The notes beneath the pieces are model-generated. The model worked only from the letters and a program-made list of their open reading frames with translations. It was not told the DNA's origin and ran no database searches. Position numbers and translations under genes: made by a program. Positions 1 to 6,992 of a DNA stretch of 8,414 bases are shown here, in pieces. This DNA is from Robiginitomaculum sp. (GTDB lineage: Bacteria > Pseudomonadota > Alphaproteobacteria > Caulobacterales > Maricaulaceae): the NCBI GenBank assembly GCA_026982235.1, contig JALSHM010000447.1, forward strand, positions 1-8,414, read 5' to 3'. The stretch's first letter is position 1. Every line of letters begins with the position of its first letter.

Positions 1-37
1 CTTATAAACTCTTAATCATGCTCTAAAAGCAAATGCT

Positions 38-1549
38 TTATGCAGTTTTGGTGGATGGTTTGATAATGTTCTTAATCGCAAACAATCCGACCAACATAAG
101 GGCTAAGCCGAGCGCTAATCCCCAAATACTGCCAGTTATACCTGCGAAAATGAATGCGACGGCACTGCAAGCGGCGTTGAACAGGGCGTAAGGGAGTTGG
201 GTTTTTACGTGATCGAGCTGGTGACAGCCTGCCCCTGTGGCGGATAGGATTGTCGTGTCGGATATGGGAGAGCAATGGTCTCCGAACATACCGCCTGATA
301 ATACCGCTCCGATACACACATATATGGGTACATCAAATTGATGTGCCATGGGAATGATAAGAGGGAAAAGAATGGCATATGTGCCCCAAGACGAGCCTGT
401 GGAAAACGAAATAATCCCGCCAACTGCAAAGGCCACGACCGGAATCAGATAGGCGGGTAAATTGCCCTCAACCAATCCGGATAAATAGGCGGGCGCACCC
501 AAATTTTTACCAATAGCCCCCAAGGACCAAGCCAAAACCAATATGGCCAGAACATTGATAATTTTGCTCATGCTTTCCAGGTATAATGAAAACCCAGATG
601 CGAGCGTGCGCACGCCGTAATGGGCCATTAACAGCATGAGGGCGATGGCCGCCAGAATATACCCGGTGGATAAACTACCGCGAAAGGCGTTGGAGGGGAC
701 ATTTTCCATATGCATGGGAAAACCCATGGGAATGAGTAAGCCGAACATGACGGTGAGCATGATAGTGAGGGGGAGCCAGACCATAATCGGCTTGGCTTTG
801 GAGGTGTTTTTTGTGTCTGCAGTCTCAGCAGCCAGTGTCTGCGCATTTTCAGCTACCTCACCACGTTCGGCATTATCTTCAAATTTTTTCATCGGGCCAA
901 AGTCGGCTTTGGCGATGATGATGACGGGCACCATAATCACAGCTATGAGCGAATAAAATTGAAACGGGACGGCTTTGACATAAGACACAAATGCACTTTC
1001 ATTGATGCCAAGCTCTTGATATTCGGCGGCAATCAGGCCTTGGGAATATAGCCCCCAGCCAATAAACGGAATGAGCACAGCAACAGGTGAGGCCGTACTG
1101 TCAATAATCCAGGCGAGTTTGACGCGGGATATTTTAAGCCCATCGACAATGGGGCGAAATAACGGGCCGACGATGAGAGGTGTGCCAGAGTCAGTGAAAA
1201 ACAGCAAGGAACCGCTTACCCAAGCCGCTAATTGCGCCCCGATTTTGCCCTTGATATATTTGACCATCATGCCAGCAAATGCCGCCGCTCCGCCGGATTT
1301 TTCCATCAAGCCGACCAAGCCCGCAATAAATATCATTAAAATGAGAATACCCATATGGGAACTTTCCGCCGCCTCGGCCACCATATAATCATTGATCATA
1401 ATACGCAGACCCGTGAACGGGTTTGGCCCGTTTAGCAAGAGTACGCCAGAGAACACACCTAGGAACAAACCTAAAATTACATTGCGCGCCCACACGGCGA
1501 CTACCAAAGTAATGATAACTGGCACTAATGATAGAAAACTAGCTTCCAT
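38..1549 (-). CDS. NhaC-family Na+/H+ antiporter (PF03553-type)
   Basis: Inner-membrane secondary transporter of 503 residues, typical for the NhaC family. Such proteins exchange Na+ for H+, and some relatives carry organic or amino acids instead. It is hydrophobic throughout, with roughly 11-12 predicted membrane segments. A charged Glu/Lys/Ala-rich cytoplasmic loop lies near residues 213-252. Family motifs are visible: FFTDSGTP (117-124), DSTASPVA (150-157), SFSTGSSWGTY (381-391) and GDHCSPISDTT (423-433), the last two typical of the ion/substrate path. The start chosen is the ATG at 1549, because AAGGGA lies 5 nt upstream of it. An in-frame GTG at 1576 would add nine residues but has no comparable site. 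It is divergent from a saccharopine dehydrogenase gene, which raises the possibility of an amino-acid substrate. Family assignment is firm; substrate is not. Confidence 0.92.
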   Translation of the reverse strand: MEASFLSLVPVIITLVVAVWARNVILGLFLGVFSGVLLLNGPNPFTGLRIMINDYMVAEAAESSHMGILILMIFIAGLVGLMEKSGGAAAFAGMMVKYIKGKIGAQLAAWVSGSLLFFTDSGTPLIVGPLFRPIVDGLKISRVKLAWIIDSTASPVAVLIPFIGWGLYSQGLIAAEYQELGINESAFVSYVKAVPFQFYSLIAVIMVPVIIIAKADFGPMKKFEDNAERGEVAENAQTLAAETADTKNTSKAKPIMVWLPLTIMLTVMFGLLIPMGFPMHMENVPSNAFRGSLSTGYILAAIALMLLMAHYGVRTLASGFSLYLESMSKIINVLAILVLAWSLGAIGKNLGAPAYLSGLVEGNLPAYLIPVVAFAVGGIISFSTGSSWGTYAILFPLIIPMAHQFDVPIYVCIGAVLSGGMFGDHCSPISDTTILSATGAGCHQLDHVKTQLPYALFNAACSAVAFIFAGITGSIWGLALGLALMLVGLFAIKNIIKPSTKTA

Positions 1550-1598
1550 GAACTTCCCTTTTTGCTTGGATAGCACGGGCGCTGTGGCTTGTCTTGTG

Positions 1599-1627
1599 AT
1601 TTTCCTGTATCAAATCCATCGTGTCAA
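1599..1627 (-). promoter_or_regulatory. Candidate sigma70-type promoter for the NhaC-family gene
   Basis: Reading the minus strand, a perfect TTGACA (1627-1622) is followed after 17 nt by GAAAAT (1604-1599), which matches four of six -10 positions. Predicted transcription would begin near 1592, giving a leader of about 40 nt before the ATG at 1549. The call rests only on consensus and spacing. Confidence 0.4.
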
Positions 1628-1706
1628 AAAGGCAAAAAGCAGATAGCAGGAAGAAGGAAAACTAGAAATAGTTTAGTTGTTAATGGGATAAAGCTAATAT
1701 TCTGCA

Positions 1707-1733
1707 TTGGATTCTCGTAGGTCTCTCTATAGT
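1707..1733 (+). promoter_or_regulatory. Weak candidate promoter for saccharopine dehydrogenase
   Basis: TTGGAT (1707-1712) and TATAGT (1728-1733, five of six -10 matches) are separated by 15 nt, shorter than the ideal 17. It would give a leader of about 60 nt. It is the best -10 hexamer I see in the divergent intergenic region on this strand, but the -35 element and spacing are poor. Confidence 0.22.
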
Positions 1734-1802
1734 TTGCGCCTAAGCAAGATCAAAAATATGACAGAAATAGGGGCAAAATAGAGCCGGAAGCAAGGAATGA
1801 TT

Positions 1803-3134
1803 ATGGCAAAGTTTTTGGTATTAGGTGCAGGTTTGGTGGCGGCGCCTTTGGTGGCGTATTTATGTCGGCGTTCTGACAATAAAGTTGTCATTGCCAATAA
1901 TGTTTTGGCGGACGCGGAGGCTTTATCCACACCGCACCCAAATGCCAGTGCTGAATTTTTTGATGTCACGGATGCTGCCGCCCTGACAAAATGCGCCGCA
2001 GAATATGACGTGGTGCTATCCATGGTGCCGCCGCCTTTTCACCCCCTTGTCGCCCAGGCCTGTATTGCCGCGAAAACCCATATGGTCAGTGCCAGCTATC
2101 AATCCCCGGAAATGCTAGCTTTGGACAATGACGCCAAAGCGGCGGGTATTTGTATATTGAACGAGATAGGTCTTGATCCGGGTATTGACCATCTAGGTGC
2201 TATGCAAATCATTGATGAAGCCCACAAGGGTGGTGAGACGATAGAAGCTTTTGTTTCATGGTGCGGCGGTATTCCTGCGCCGGACGATAATGATAATCCT
2301 TTTGGGTATAAATTCTCGTGGAACCCAAAAGGGGCAATCCTGGTTTTGCTTAATCAGGCAGATTATATGCGTGCGGGGGTGGCTATAACAGTAGAGGCAG
2401 AAAATTTAATGGGCTGGGCCTGCCCCGTGCGTATTGGCGGACTGGATCTGGAATGTTACCCGAACCGTAATTCACTTTTTTACAAAGATATTTATGGCAT
2501 ACAGGAAGTGCAAACGCTTATTCGTGGTACATTACGCTATCCGGGGTTTTGCCAGATTATGCAATTAGCCAAAGCGCTTGGTTTGTTCGGCCTAGATCCA
2601 GTCACGACGCAGGCTAAGGATTGGCGCGGATTTATAGGCGAGATGATCTCTACGACTGAATTGGAAGCCCTCAAAACAGAAGCAAAGCCTACAGCTTGGG
2701 CAGCATTGGAATGGCTTGGTGTGTTTTCTAGCGAGGTACTTCCGGACGGCAATAGCCCGTTGGATAAATTTTGCGCTTTGCTTTTGGAAAAACTGTCTTA
2801 TCTTGATGGTGAGAAAGATATGATTGTTTTACAACATAAATTCATCATCAAGAAAACAGACGGAACCAAAATCTACAAATCCGCTTTGCTGAAGTCTATG
2901 GGCATACCATACGGATTTAGCGCCATGGCGGCCACGGTCGGATATCCGGCGGCGATGGCTGCGCAAATGATAGCGGACGGGAAAATTGACCAAACAGGTT
3001 TATTGCTCCCTGTCACCAAAAATATCTACGCACCAATTTTGGACATGCTCGCCCAAGAAAACATAAAATTCATTGAACACATATGGCAACAAGATGAAAT
3101 GACTGACCAAGATTTCATCCCTGAGCTTTGTTGA
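1803..3134 (+). CDS. Saccharopine dehydrogenase, L-glutamate-forming type (LYS9/AASS C-terminal family)
   Basis: Cytoplasmic NAD(P)-dependent oxidoreductase of 443 residues. Family members cleave saccharopine to glutamate and 2-aminoadipate 6-semialdehyde, the second step of the saccharopine route of lysine breakdown (the reverse in fungal synthesis). An N-terminal Rossmann motif, VLGAGLVAAP, spans residues 6-15. The substrate domain has the diagnostic blocks NEIGLDPGIDH (120-130), CGGIPAP (154-160), NPFGYKFSWNPKG (165-177), YPNR (219-222) and RGTLRYPGF (241-249). These closely resemble the dehydrogenase half of animal AASS as I recall it. I start at the ATG at 1803 because AAGGA (1792-1796) sits 6 nt upstream; the ATG at 1797 abuts that site with no spacing. 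The reductase half (LKR) is neither fused nor adjacent. Carboxynorspermidine synthase is a distant relative but fits these motifs less well. Confidence 0.93.
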   Translation: MAKFLVLGAGLVAAPLVAYLCRRSDNKVVIANNVLADAEALSTPHPNASAEFFDVTDAAALTKCAAEYDVVLSMVPPPFHPLVAQACIAAKTHMVSASYQSPEMLALDNDAKAAGICILNEIGLDPGIDHLGAMQIIDEAHKGGETIEAFVSWCGGIPAPDDNDNPFGYKFSWNPKGAILVLLNQADYMRAGVAITVEAENLMGWACPVRIGGLDLECYPNRNSLFYKDIYGIQEVQTLIRGTLRYPGFCQIMQLAKALGLFGLDPVTTQAKDWRGFIGEMISTTELEALKTEAKPTAWAALEWLGVFSSEVLPDGNSPLDKFCALLLEKLSYLDGEKDMIVLQHKFIIKKTDGTKIYKSALLKSMGIPYGFSAMAATVGYPAAMAAQMIADGKIDQTGLLLPVTKNIYAPILDMLAQENIKFIEHIWQQDEMTDQDFIPELC

Positions 3135-3228
3135 ACACTATAGAATTTGATTCAGATTTTTATATTGCTTGTGGGGTAATTCATGGTAAGTAATTTCGCT
3201 TTCAAACTTAACCAATGGAATGAAAGCC

Positions 3229-4164
3229 ATGTCACAACATACGCCACGACATTTTTTGAGCCTTGCAGATATACATGCGGGAGAATTGCGCGACATTTTG
3301 GACGAAGCGCACCGCCGCAAAAAGGCGCGGGCTGGATTTGCAAAAGCACAACCCGATAGTGACGCACCCTTGTCAGGGCATGTGTTGGCTATGCTTTTTG
3401 AGAAAAGCTCGACCCGAACCCGGTTCTCTTTTGAAGTTGGCATGATGCAATTGGGCGGCACGTCCATCACCACCAGTGCAGATGATATGCAGCTTGGGCG
3501 CGGGGAAAGCATTGAAGATACGGCCAAGGTTCTATCGCGGTTTGTCGATGGGATTATGTTACGCGCCAATGATCATAACGCCTTGGTGGCTTTGGCACAA
3601 AATGCCACAGTTCCGGTTATTAACGGCCTGACTGATTATAATCATCCGTGCCAGATTATGGCGGATCTCATGACGCTGGAGGAGCAGGGCAGGGACTTGA
3701 AAGACTTGCGCCTAGCCTGGGTTGGGGACGGAAATAATGTGGCCATGAGCTTTATCAATGGAGCCGCGAAATTTGGCTATCAGTTGGTGATTTCAACGCC
3801 CAAAGGGTATGGCCCGTCTTCGCAAATGGTTGAACGGGCGCGAGCCGAGGGTGCGCAGATTGATTTGATAGACGACCCGCTCGCCGCTTGCAAAAATGTG
3901 GACGTTGTTGTCGCCGATACTTGGGTGTCCATGGGCGACACAGATATTGATAAGCGTATGCGTGACCTTGGGGATTGGCAGGTCAATGACGCGCTAATGG
4001 ATGTGGCGGCGAAGGATGCGTTATTTTTGCACTGCCTGCCTGCCCATAGGGGTGAAGAAGTTGCCGCGTCAGTGATTGACGGTAAGCAGTCGGTTGTGTT
4101 TGATGAGGCCGAGAACCGCTTGCACGCGCAAAAAGCGATCTTAAAATGGTGTTTGGATAAGTGA
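3229..4164 (+). CDS. argF: Ornithine carbamoyltransferase
   Basis: Cytoplasmic enzyme of 311 residues that makes citrulline from ornithine and carbamoyl phosphate in arginine biosynthesis; the length is normal for the family. The carbamoyl-phosphate loop SSTRTR is at residues 60-65, HPCQ at 139-142, and the ornithine-binding SMG loop in DTWVSMGD at 230-237. The HCLPA active-site motif is at 268-272. The SMG and HCLP motifs favour ornithine over acetylornithine as substrate. Two in-frame ATGs are possible. The one at 3220 directly abuts the only GGA-like site, whereas 3229 leaves a 9-nt spacer, so 3229 is preferred with moderate confidence. The usual alphaproteobacterial partner argD is not upstream; the gene follows saccharopine dehydrogenase by about 95 bp and could be read with it or from its own promoter, which I cannot identify. 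No terminator hairpin is obvious after the stop. Confidence 0.96.
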   Translation: MSQHTPRHFLSLADIHAGELRDILDEAHRRKKARAGFAKAQPDSDAPLSGHVLAMLFEKSSTRTRFSFEVGMMQLGGTSITTSADDMQLGRGESIEDTAKVLSRFVDGIMLRANDHNALVALAQNATVPVINGLTDYNHPCQIMADLMTLEEQGRDLKDLRLAWVGDGNNVAMSFINGAAKFGYQLVISTPKGYGPSSQMVERARAEGAQIDLIDDPLAACKNVDVVVADTWVSMGDTDIDKRMRDLGDWQVNDALMDVAAKDALFLHCLPAHRGEEVAASVIDGKQSVVFDEAENRLHAQKAILKWCLDK

Positions 4165-4252
4165 TTACTTTTCATTTTCGGCAGGCCATAATATATAGAT
4201 TTGCTAGTGAATAATTGTTTGTCACAATGACATCTTACCCCCTCACCTTGTT

Positions 4253-4271
4253 CCTCTCCCTATGGGAGAGG
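4253..4271. repeat. Perfect 8-bp hairpin inside left end of the repeat
   Basis: CCTCTCCC (4253-4260) and GGGAGAGG (4264-4271) form a perfect 8-bp GC-rich stem with a TAT loop. No T-run follows on either strand, so it is not a classical intrinsic terminator. It could still stabilise the 3' end of the argF transcript. Confidence 0.7.
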
Positions 4272-4323
4272 AGACGGCAACAATGATTTATATATTCCAA
4301 CGATAGTGCGAGTATCTATTCAA

Positions 4324-4340
4324 AGAAAACGCAGTTTTCT
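4324..4340. repeat. 7-bp hairpin near right end of the repeat
   Basis: AGAAAAC (4324-4330) and GTTTTCT (4334-4340) pair perfectly around a GCA loop. It lies directly before the right-hand CTCTCC hairpin and forms part of the same element. Confidence 0.6.
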
Positions 4341-4341
4341 C

Positions 4342-4363
4342 ACCTCTCCTTTGGGGGAGAGGT
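4342..4363. repeat. 8-bp hairpin inside right end of the repeat
   Basis: ACCTCTCC (4342-4349) pairs with GGAGAGGT (4356-4363) across a 6-nt loop. It mirrors the hairpin at 4253-4271, so each end of the element carries a terminal inverted repeat followed by this stem-loop. Confidence 0.65.
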
Positions 4364-4488
4364 CGAGCGCAGCGAGGGTGAGGGGATAGGATGTTGAGGG
4401 ATGTATCAATATGCGATTGCTTCATAAATGGCGGAAGGAAAATGCAAAATACACTATCGTTTTTCATATTTTCCGCTAAACAGGCGCC

Positions 4489-5469
4489 ATGACTATTCTT
4501 GTAACAGGAGCCGCCGGATTTATTGGCCATAATCTTTGCTTAAGCTTGCTTGCGCGGGGTGACCAGGTTGTGGGGGTTGATAATCTGAATGATTATTATG
4601 ACCCGATGGTAAAACACGCGCGGCTGGAGCGGTTGGCGAAGTTTGAGAAGTTTAGATTTGCGCAAGTTGATTTGGCGGATGATGGGGCGCTTGAAAAAGC
4701 TGTAGCGCCGGATGCGGTCACGCATATTGTGAATTTGGCAGCCCAAGCCGGCGTGCGCTATTCTATTGAAAACCCGCGTGCCTATATGCGCTCAAATTTG
4801 ACAGGCTATCTCAATGTTTTAGAATTTGCCCGCGCCGCCAAGAATTTGCAGCATATGGCCTATGCGTCAAGCTCCTCAGTTTACGGCGATCGGGCGGATG
4901 GGCTGTTCAAGGAAAGCGATTCTGTCACCAAGCCTGTGTCTCTATATTCCGCTACCAAAATTAGCGGCGAGATGATTTCCCAAAGCTATGCGCATCTCTA
5001 CGGGATACCGCTAACTGGTCTCAGATTCTTTACGGTATACGGGGCGTGGGGGCGGCCTGACATGGCCTATTGGATTTTCACCGAGAAGATATTTAAAGGC
5101 GAACCAATTGATATTTTTGCCGCCGGAGAAATGTCCCGGGACTTTACCTATATTGACGATATTATCACAGCCTTAGTCCGCATCGTCGATAGGCCGCCCC
5201 AAACACCTAAAAAGGGAGACGTGCCCCATGAAATTTATAATCTTGGTAATTCCACGCCGACACCTTTGATGGATTTGGTACACGCGGTCGAAAAAGCTTG
5301 CGGGCAAGAGGCCAAGAAAAACTTTATGGACAAACAAATGGGTGATGTCTCCAAAACCTTCGCAGATATTTCCAAAGCCAAAGCGGCATTTGGCTATGAC
5401 CCCAAGACCACTATTGACCAAGGCATTCCGGTATTTGTCGATTGGTATAAGAAATTCTATAACATATAG
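4489..5469 (+). CDS. NAD-dependent sugar epimerase, UDP-glucuronate 4-epimerase type
   Basis: Extended short-chain dehydrogenase/reductase of 326 residues, cytoplasmic. It probably interconverts UDP-glucuronate and UDP-galacturonate for surface polysaccharide. The NAD-binding motif TGAAGFIG is at residues 6-13, with D31 in VDNLNDYYD after the second strand, as in this subfamily. The catalytic elements are SSSSVYG (127-133) and YSATK with Tyr153 and Lys157. GVRYSIENP (88-96), YGAWGRPDMA (184-193) and RDFTYIDDI (217-225) are hallmarks of UDP-glucuronate 4-epimerases rather than GalE; the usual YGPWGRPDM has Ala for Pro here. The start ATG has only a weak AGG 4 nt upstream. It is the first gene of a tight four-gene run. 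No other polysaccharide gene is nearby, so the exact sugar is inferred from family motifs. Confidence 0.88.
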   Translation: MTILVTGAAGFIGHNLCLSLLARGDQVVGVDNLNDYYDPMVKHARLERLAKFEKFRFAQVDLADDGALEKAVAPDAVTHIVNLAAQAGVRYSIENPRAYMRSNLTGYLNVLEFARAAKNLQHMAYASSSSVYGDRADGLFKESDSVTKPVSLYSATKISGEMISQSYAHLYGIPLTGLRFFTVYGAWGRPDMAYWIFTEKIFKGEPIDIFAAGEMSRDFTYIDDIITALVRIVDRPPQTPKKGDVPHEIYNLGNSTPTPLMDLVHAVEKACGQEAKKNFMDKQMGDVSKTFADISKAKAAFGYDPKTTIDQGIPVFVDWYKKFYNI

Positions 5470-5471
5470 GA
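5468..5471 (+). promoter_or_regulatory. Ribosome-binding site overlapping the epimerase stop codon
   Basis: AGGA (5468-5471) overlaps the TAG stop of the epimerase gene (5467-5469) and lies 7 nt before the ATG at 5479. The arrangement suggests that ribosomes finishing the first gene help load the second. Confidence 0.7.
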
Positions 5472-5478
5472 AAACGAC

Positions 5479-6768
5479 ATGAAAAAAGTCATCAACAACA
5501 AAACCAAAATTGGCAATCACCAACTCCATCCTGAAACCTTGATGATGGGCTATGGTTATGACCCTATGTTGTCGGAAGGGTCGGTGAAGCAGCCCGTATT
5601 CTTGACCTCGACATTTGCCTTCCCGAACGCCGAAGCGGGCGAAGAGTTTTTCGATGTTATGGCCGGGCGCAAGCCTTTGCCCGCAGGTGATGCGGCGGGT
5701 TTGATTTATTCGCGCTTTAACCACCCCAATGCGGAGATTACCGAAGACCGTCTTGCTGTATTTGAGGGTGCAGATGAAGGCGTGGTTTGCGCGTCGGGTA
5801 TGGGGGCGATTAGCTCTGCGTTTTTGTCTGTCCTGCGCCCCGGTGATGTCTTGGTACACGGCTCGCCGCTTTATGGCGGTACGGAAACTTTAATCCGGAA
5901 TTTACTGTCGCAATTTGGCATCCAAGCCGTGGAGTTCCAAGACGGTATTGACCCGGCCAGCCTTGATAAGGCTATCGCGAAAGCCCAAAAACTGGGGCCG
6001 GTTAAAATGATATATATGGAAACGCCGGGCAATCCGACCAATGCTATATTTGATTTTGAGATTTTGAAAACCGCGCAAGAAAGACTAGAGACCGAAACGG
6101 GCGTGCGCCCCGTCACCGTGTGCGATAATACTTTGCTCGGCCCCGTGTTTCAGCGCGCTGTGGCCAATGGTATTGATTTGGCGGTGTACTCACTGACTAA
6201 ATATGTCGGTGGGCATTCAGATCTCATCGCAGGTGCGGTGATGGGCAATGGTGCGGCCATCAAAGCCGTACGCGGTATTCGCAATGCCATGGGCATGAAC
6301 CTTGACCCCAATACGGCATGGATGTTGTCGCGCTCATTGGAGACGCTGTCCATTCGCATGCAAAGAGCGTCTGATAGCGGCGCGAAAGTTGCGGCTTGGC
6401 TGGCGAGCAATCCCTATACCAAGGTCAAAGTCCTACACCCTGAACATATCACAGACGCCGCCTATCAAACCGTCTATAAGCGCCAGTGTACGGGCCCCGG
6501 CTCAACATTTTCATTTGTCATAGACGGCACAAGACAAGACGCGTTTAAAATTATCAACGGCCTAAACCTGTTTAAATCCGCCGTATCTTTGGGCGGATCC
6601 GAGAGCCTAGTCTGTCACCCTGCTTCAACCACTCATTCCGGCATCCCCGCAGGCGTCCGCGCAGAGGGCGGGCTAACGGAAGGCTTAATCAGAATTTCAA
6701 TCGGCCTGGAACATCCAGATGATTTAATCGCAGATTTAGACGCAGCGTTTCGCGGGGTTTATAGGTGA
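5479..6768 (+). CDS. PLP-dependent cystathionine gamma-synthase family enzyme
   Basis: Cytoplasmic Cys/Met-metabolism PLP enzyme of 429 residues, slightly longer than the usual ~400. Fold type I features are clear: YSR (77-79) and SGMGA (106-110) for phosphate binding, Tyr132 in PLYGGT stacking on PLP, Asp216 in CDNT, and Lys241 in SLTKYVGGHSD as the Schiff-base lysine. Arg405 in LIRISIGLEH would hold the substrate carboxylate. SLGGSESLVCHPASTTHS is at 370-387. Methionine gamma-lyase has Cys in the YGCT motif; here it is Gly134, so that activity is less likely. Cystathionine gamma-synthase, cystathionine gamma-lyase and O-acylhomoserine sulfhydrylase remain possible, and the specific reaction cannot be fixed from sequence. 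An insertion near residues 62-74 (GRKPLPAGD) adds to the length. It follows the epimerase by 9 bp and overlaps the next start by 1 nt. Confidence 0.9.
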   Translation: MKKVINNKTKIGNHQLHPETLMMGYGYDPMLSEGSVKQPVFLTSTFAFPNAEAGEEFFDVMAGRKPLPAGDAAGLIYSRFNHPNAEITEDRLAVFEGADEGVVCASGMGAISSAFLSVLRPGDVLVHGSPLYGGTETLIRNLLSQFGIQAVEFQDGIDPASLDKAIAKAQKLGPVKMIYMETPGNPTNAIFDFEILKTAQERLETETGVRPVTVCDNTLLGPVFQRAVANGIDLAVYSLTKYVGGHSDLIAGAVMGNGAAIKAVRGIRNAMGMNLDPNTAWMLSRSLETLSIRMQRASDSGAKVAAWLASNPYTKVKVLHPEHITDAAYQTVYKRQCTGPGSTFSFVIDGTRQDAFKIINGLNLFKSAVSLGGSESLVCHPASTTHSGIPAGVRAEGGLTEGLIRISIGLEHPDDLIADLDAAFRGVYR

Positions 6769-6992
6769 TGAAAAAACTGAGATTCAATGTTACAGGTCGC
6801 AACGAAGCCGTGAAAGCTATATCTGCTTGGACTCGTGCAATTTCACTTGGCCTAATGGCGGTGGCTTTGATTGAGCCTTTACGAAGCCCTGACAATTTTA
6901 ATATCGGCTCTTCACTACTTGCGGCGACTGCCTCGACCTTGACTTTGGTCCTATCTTTACTTATATATAGCAAGATTGAGGAGAAAGACTAA
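6768..6992 (+). CDS. Small two-helix membrane protein, unknown function
   Basis: I do not recognise this 74-residue protein. It starts MKKLRFNVTG with a basic N-terminus. It then has a hydrophobic segment at about 21-38 and a second at about 48-68, and ends in the charged tail KIEEKD. This fits a small inner-membrane protein with both ends probably in the cytoplasm. The ATG at 6768 shares one base with the TGA of the preceding PLP-enzyme gene (TGATG), a layout typical of translational coupling. A short AGG lies just upstream. An in-frame GTG at 6765 would add one residue but is less attractive. It continues directly into a second, even smaller membrane gene. It has no cysteines or obvious catalytic residues, so a structural or regulatory membrane role is more likely than enzymatic. 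Real expression is inferred from position and coupling. Confidence 0.7.
   Translation: MKKLRFNVTGRNEAVKAISAWTRAISLGLMAVALIEPLRSPDNFNIGSSLLAATASTLTLVLSLLIYSKIEEKD
6978..6983 (+). promoter_or_regulatory. Strong Shine-Dalgarno site for the 32-codon gene
   Basis: GAGGAG (6978-6983) is followed after 8 nt by the ATG at 6992. It lies inside the last codons of the upstream small gene and is among the best ribosome-binding sites in the window. It is the main reason to accept such a short gene. Confidence 0.75.

Larger units (their letters stand above)
4230..4394. repeat. 165-bp palindromic intergenic repeat (MITE/REP-like)
   Basis: This element fills most of the argF-epimerase gap. Its ends, 4230-4247 and 4377-4394, are inverted copies of each other with 16 of 18 positions matching, including nine consecutive bases (CCCCTCACC against GGTGAGGGG). 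Just inside each end is a CCTCTCC/GGAGAGG hairpin, so the two halves are built alike. The core (about 4272-4323) is AT-rich and non-coding. This CTCACC...CTCTCCC...GGGAGAGG architecture is common in proteobacterial intergenic repeats and usually yields spurious short reading frames. No transposase and no convincing target-site duplication are visible (only TG on both sides). Whether other copies exist cannot be seen from one window. Confidence 0.75.

Noticed and set aside
26..40. Possible terminator hairpin at the 3' end of the NhaC-family gene
   Set aside because: The stem is only five AT-rich pairs (AAAGC/GCTTT), it overlaps the stop codon, and it lacks a proper T-run. It is too weak to call.
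636..956. Plus-strand open frames opposite the NhaC-family gene (also 1071-1388 and 1392-1646)
   Set aside because: All are antisense to a complete, motif-bearing transporter gene and have no recognisable features.
1658..1675. AAACT/AGTTT hairpin in the divergent intergenic region
   Set aside because: It is a five-pair AT-rich stem with a 6-nt loop and no supporting context. No riboswitch-like fold was seen in the 1550-1802 region.
3135..3228. Separate argF promoter in the gap after saccharopine dehydrogenase
   Set aside because: Hexamers such as TTGATT and TATATT occur, but their spacing (8 nt) is unsuitable and no other pair is convincing.
4220..4232. TGTCA-CAA-TGACA palindrome at the left border of the repeat
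   Set aside because: The 5-bp arms are short and overlap the terminal repeat of the element. I cannot separate a protein-binding site from chance.
4431..4476. GCGGAA/TTCCGC inverted repeat just before the epimerase start
   Set aside because: Only six bases pair across a 34-nt gap, and the inner bases do not extend the stem. This is expected by chance.
4288..4530. 80-codon open frame on the minus strand across the intergenic repeat
   Set aside because: Its Pro/Arg-rich stretch (LSPHPRCARPLPQRRGE) is what translation of this kind of palindromic repeat gives, and it overlaps the epimerase start.
5173..5859. 228-codon open frame on the minus strand
   Set aside because: It lies antisense to the epimerase end and PLP-enzyme start, both of which have complete family motifs. 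Its own translation shows no recognisable domain, so it is a shadow frame.
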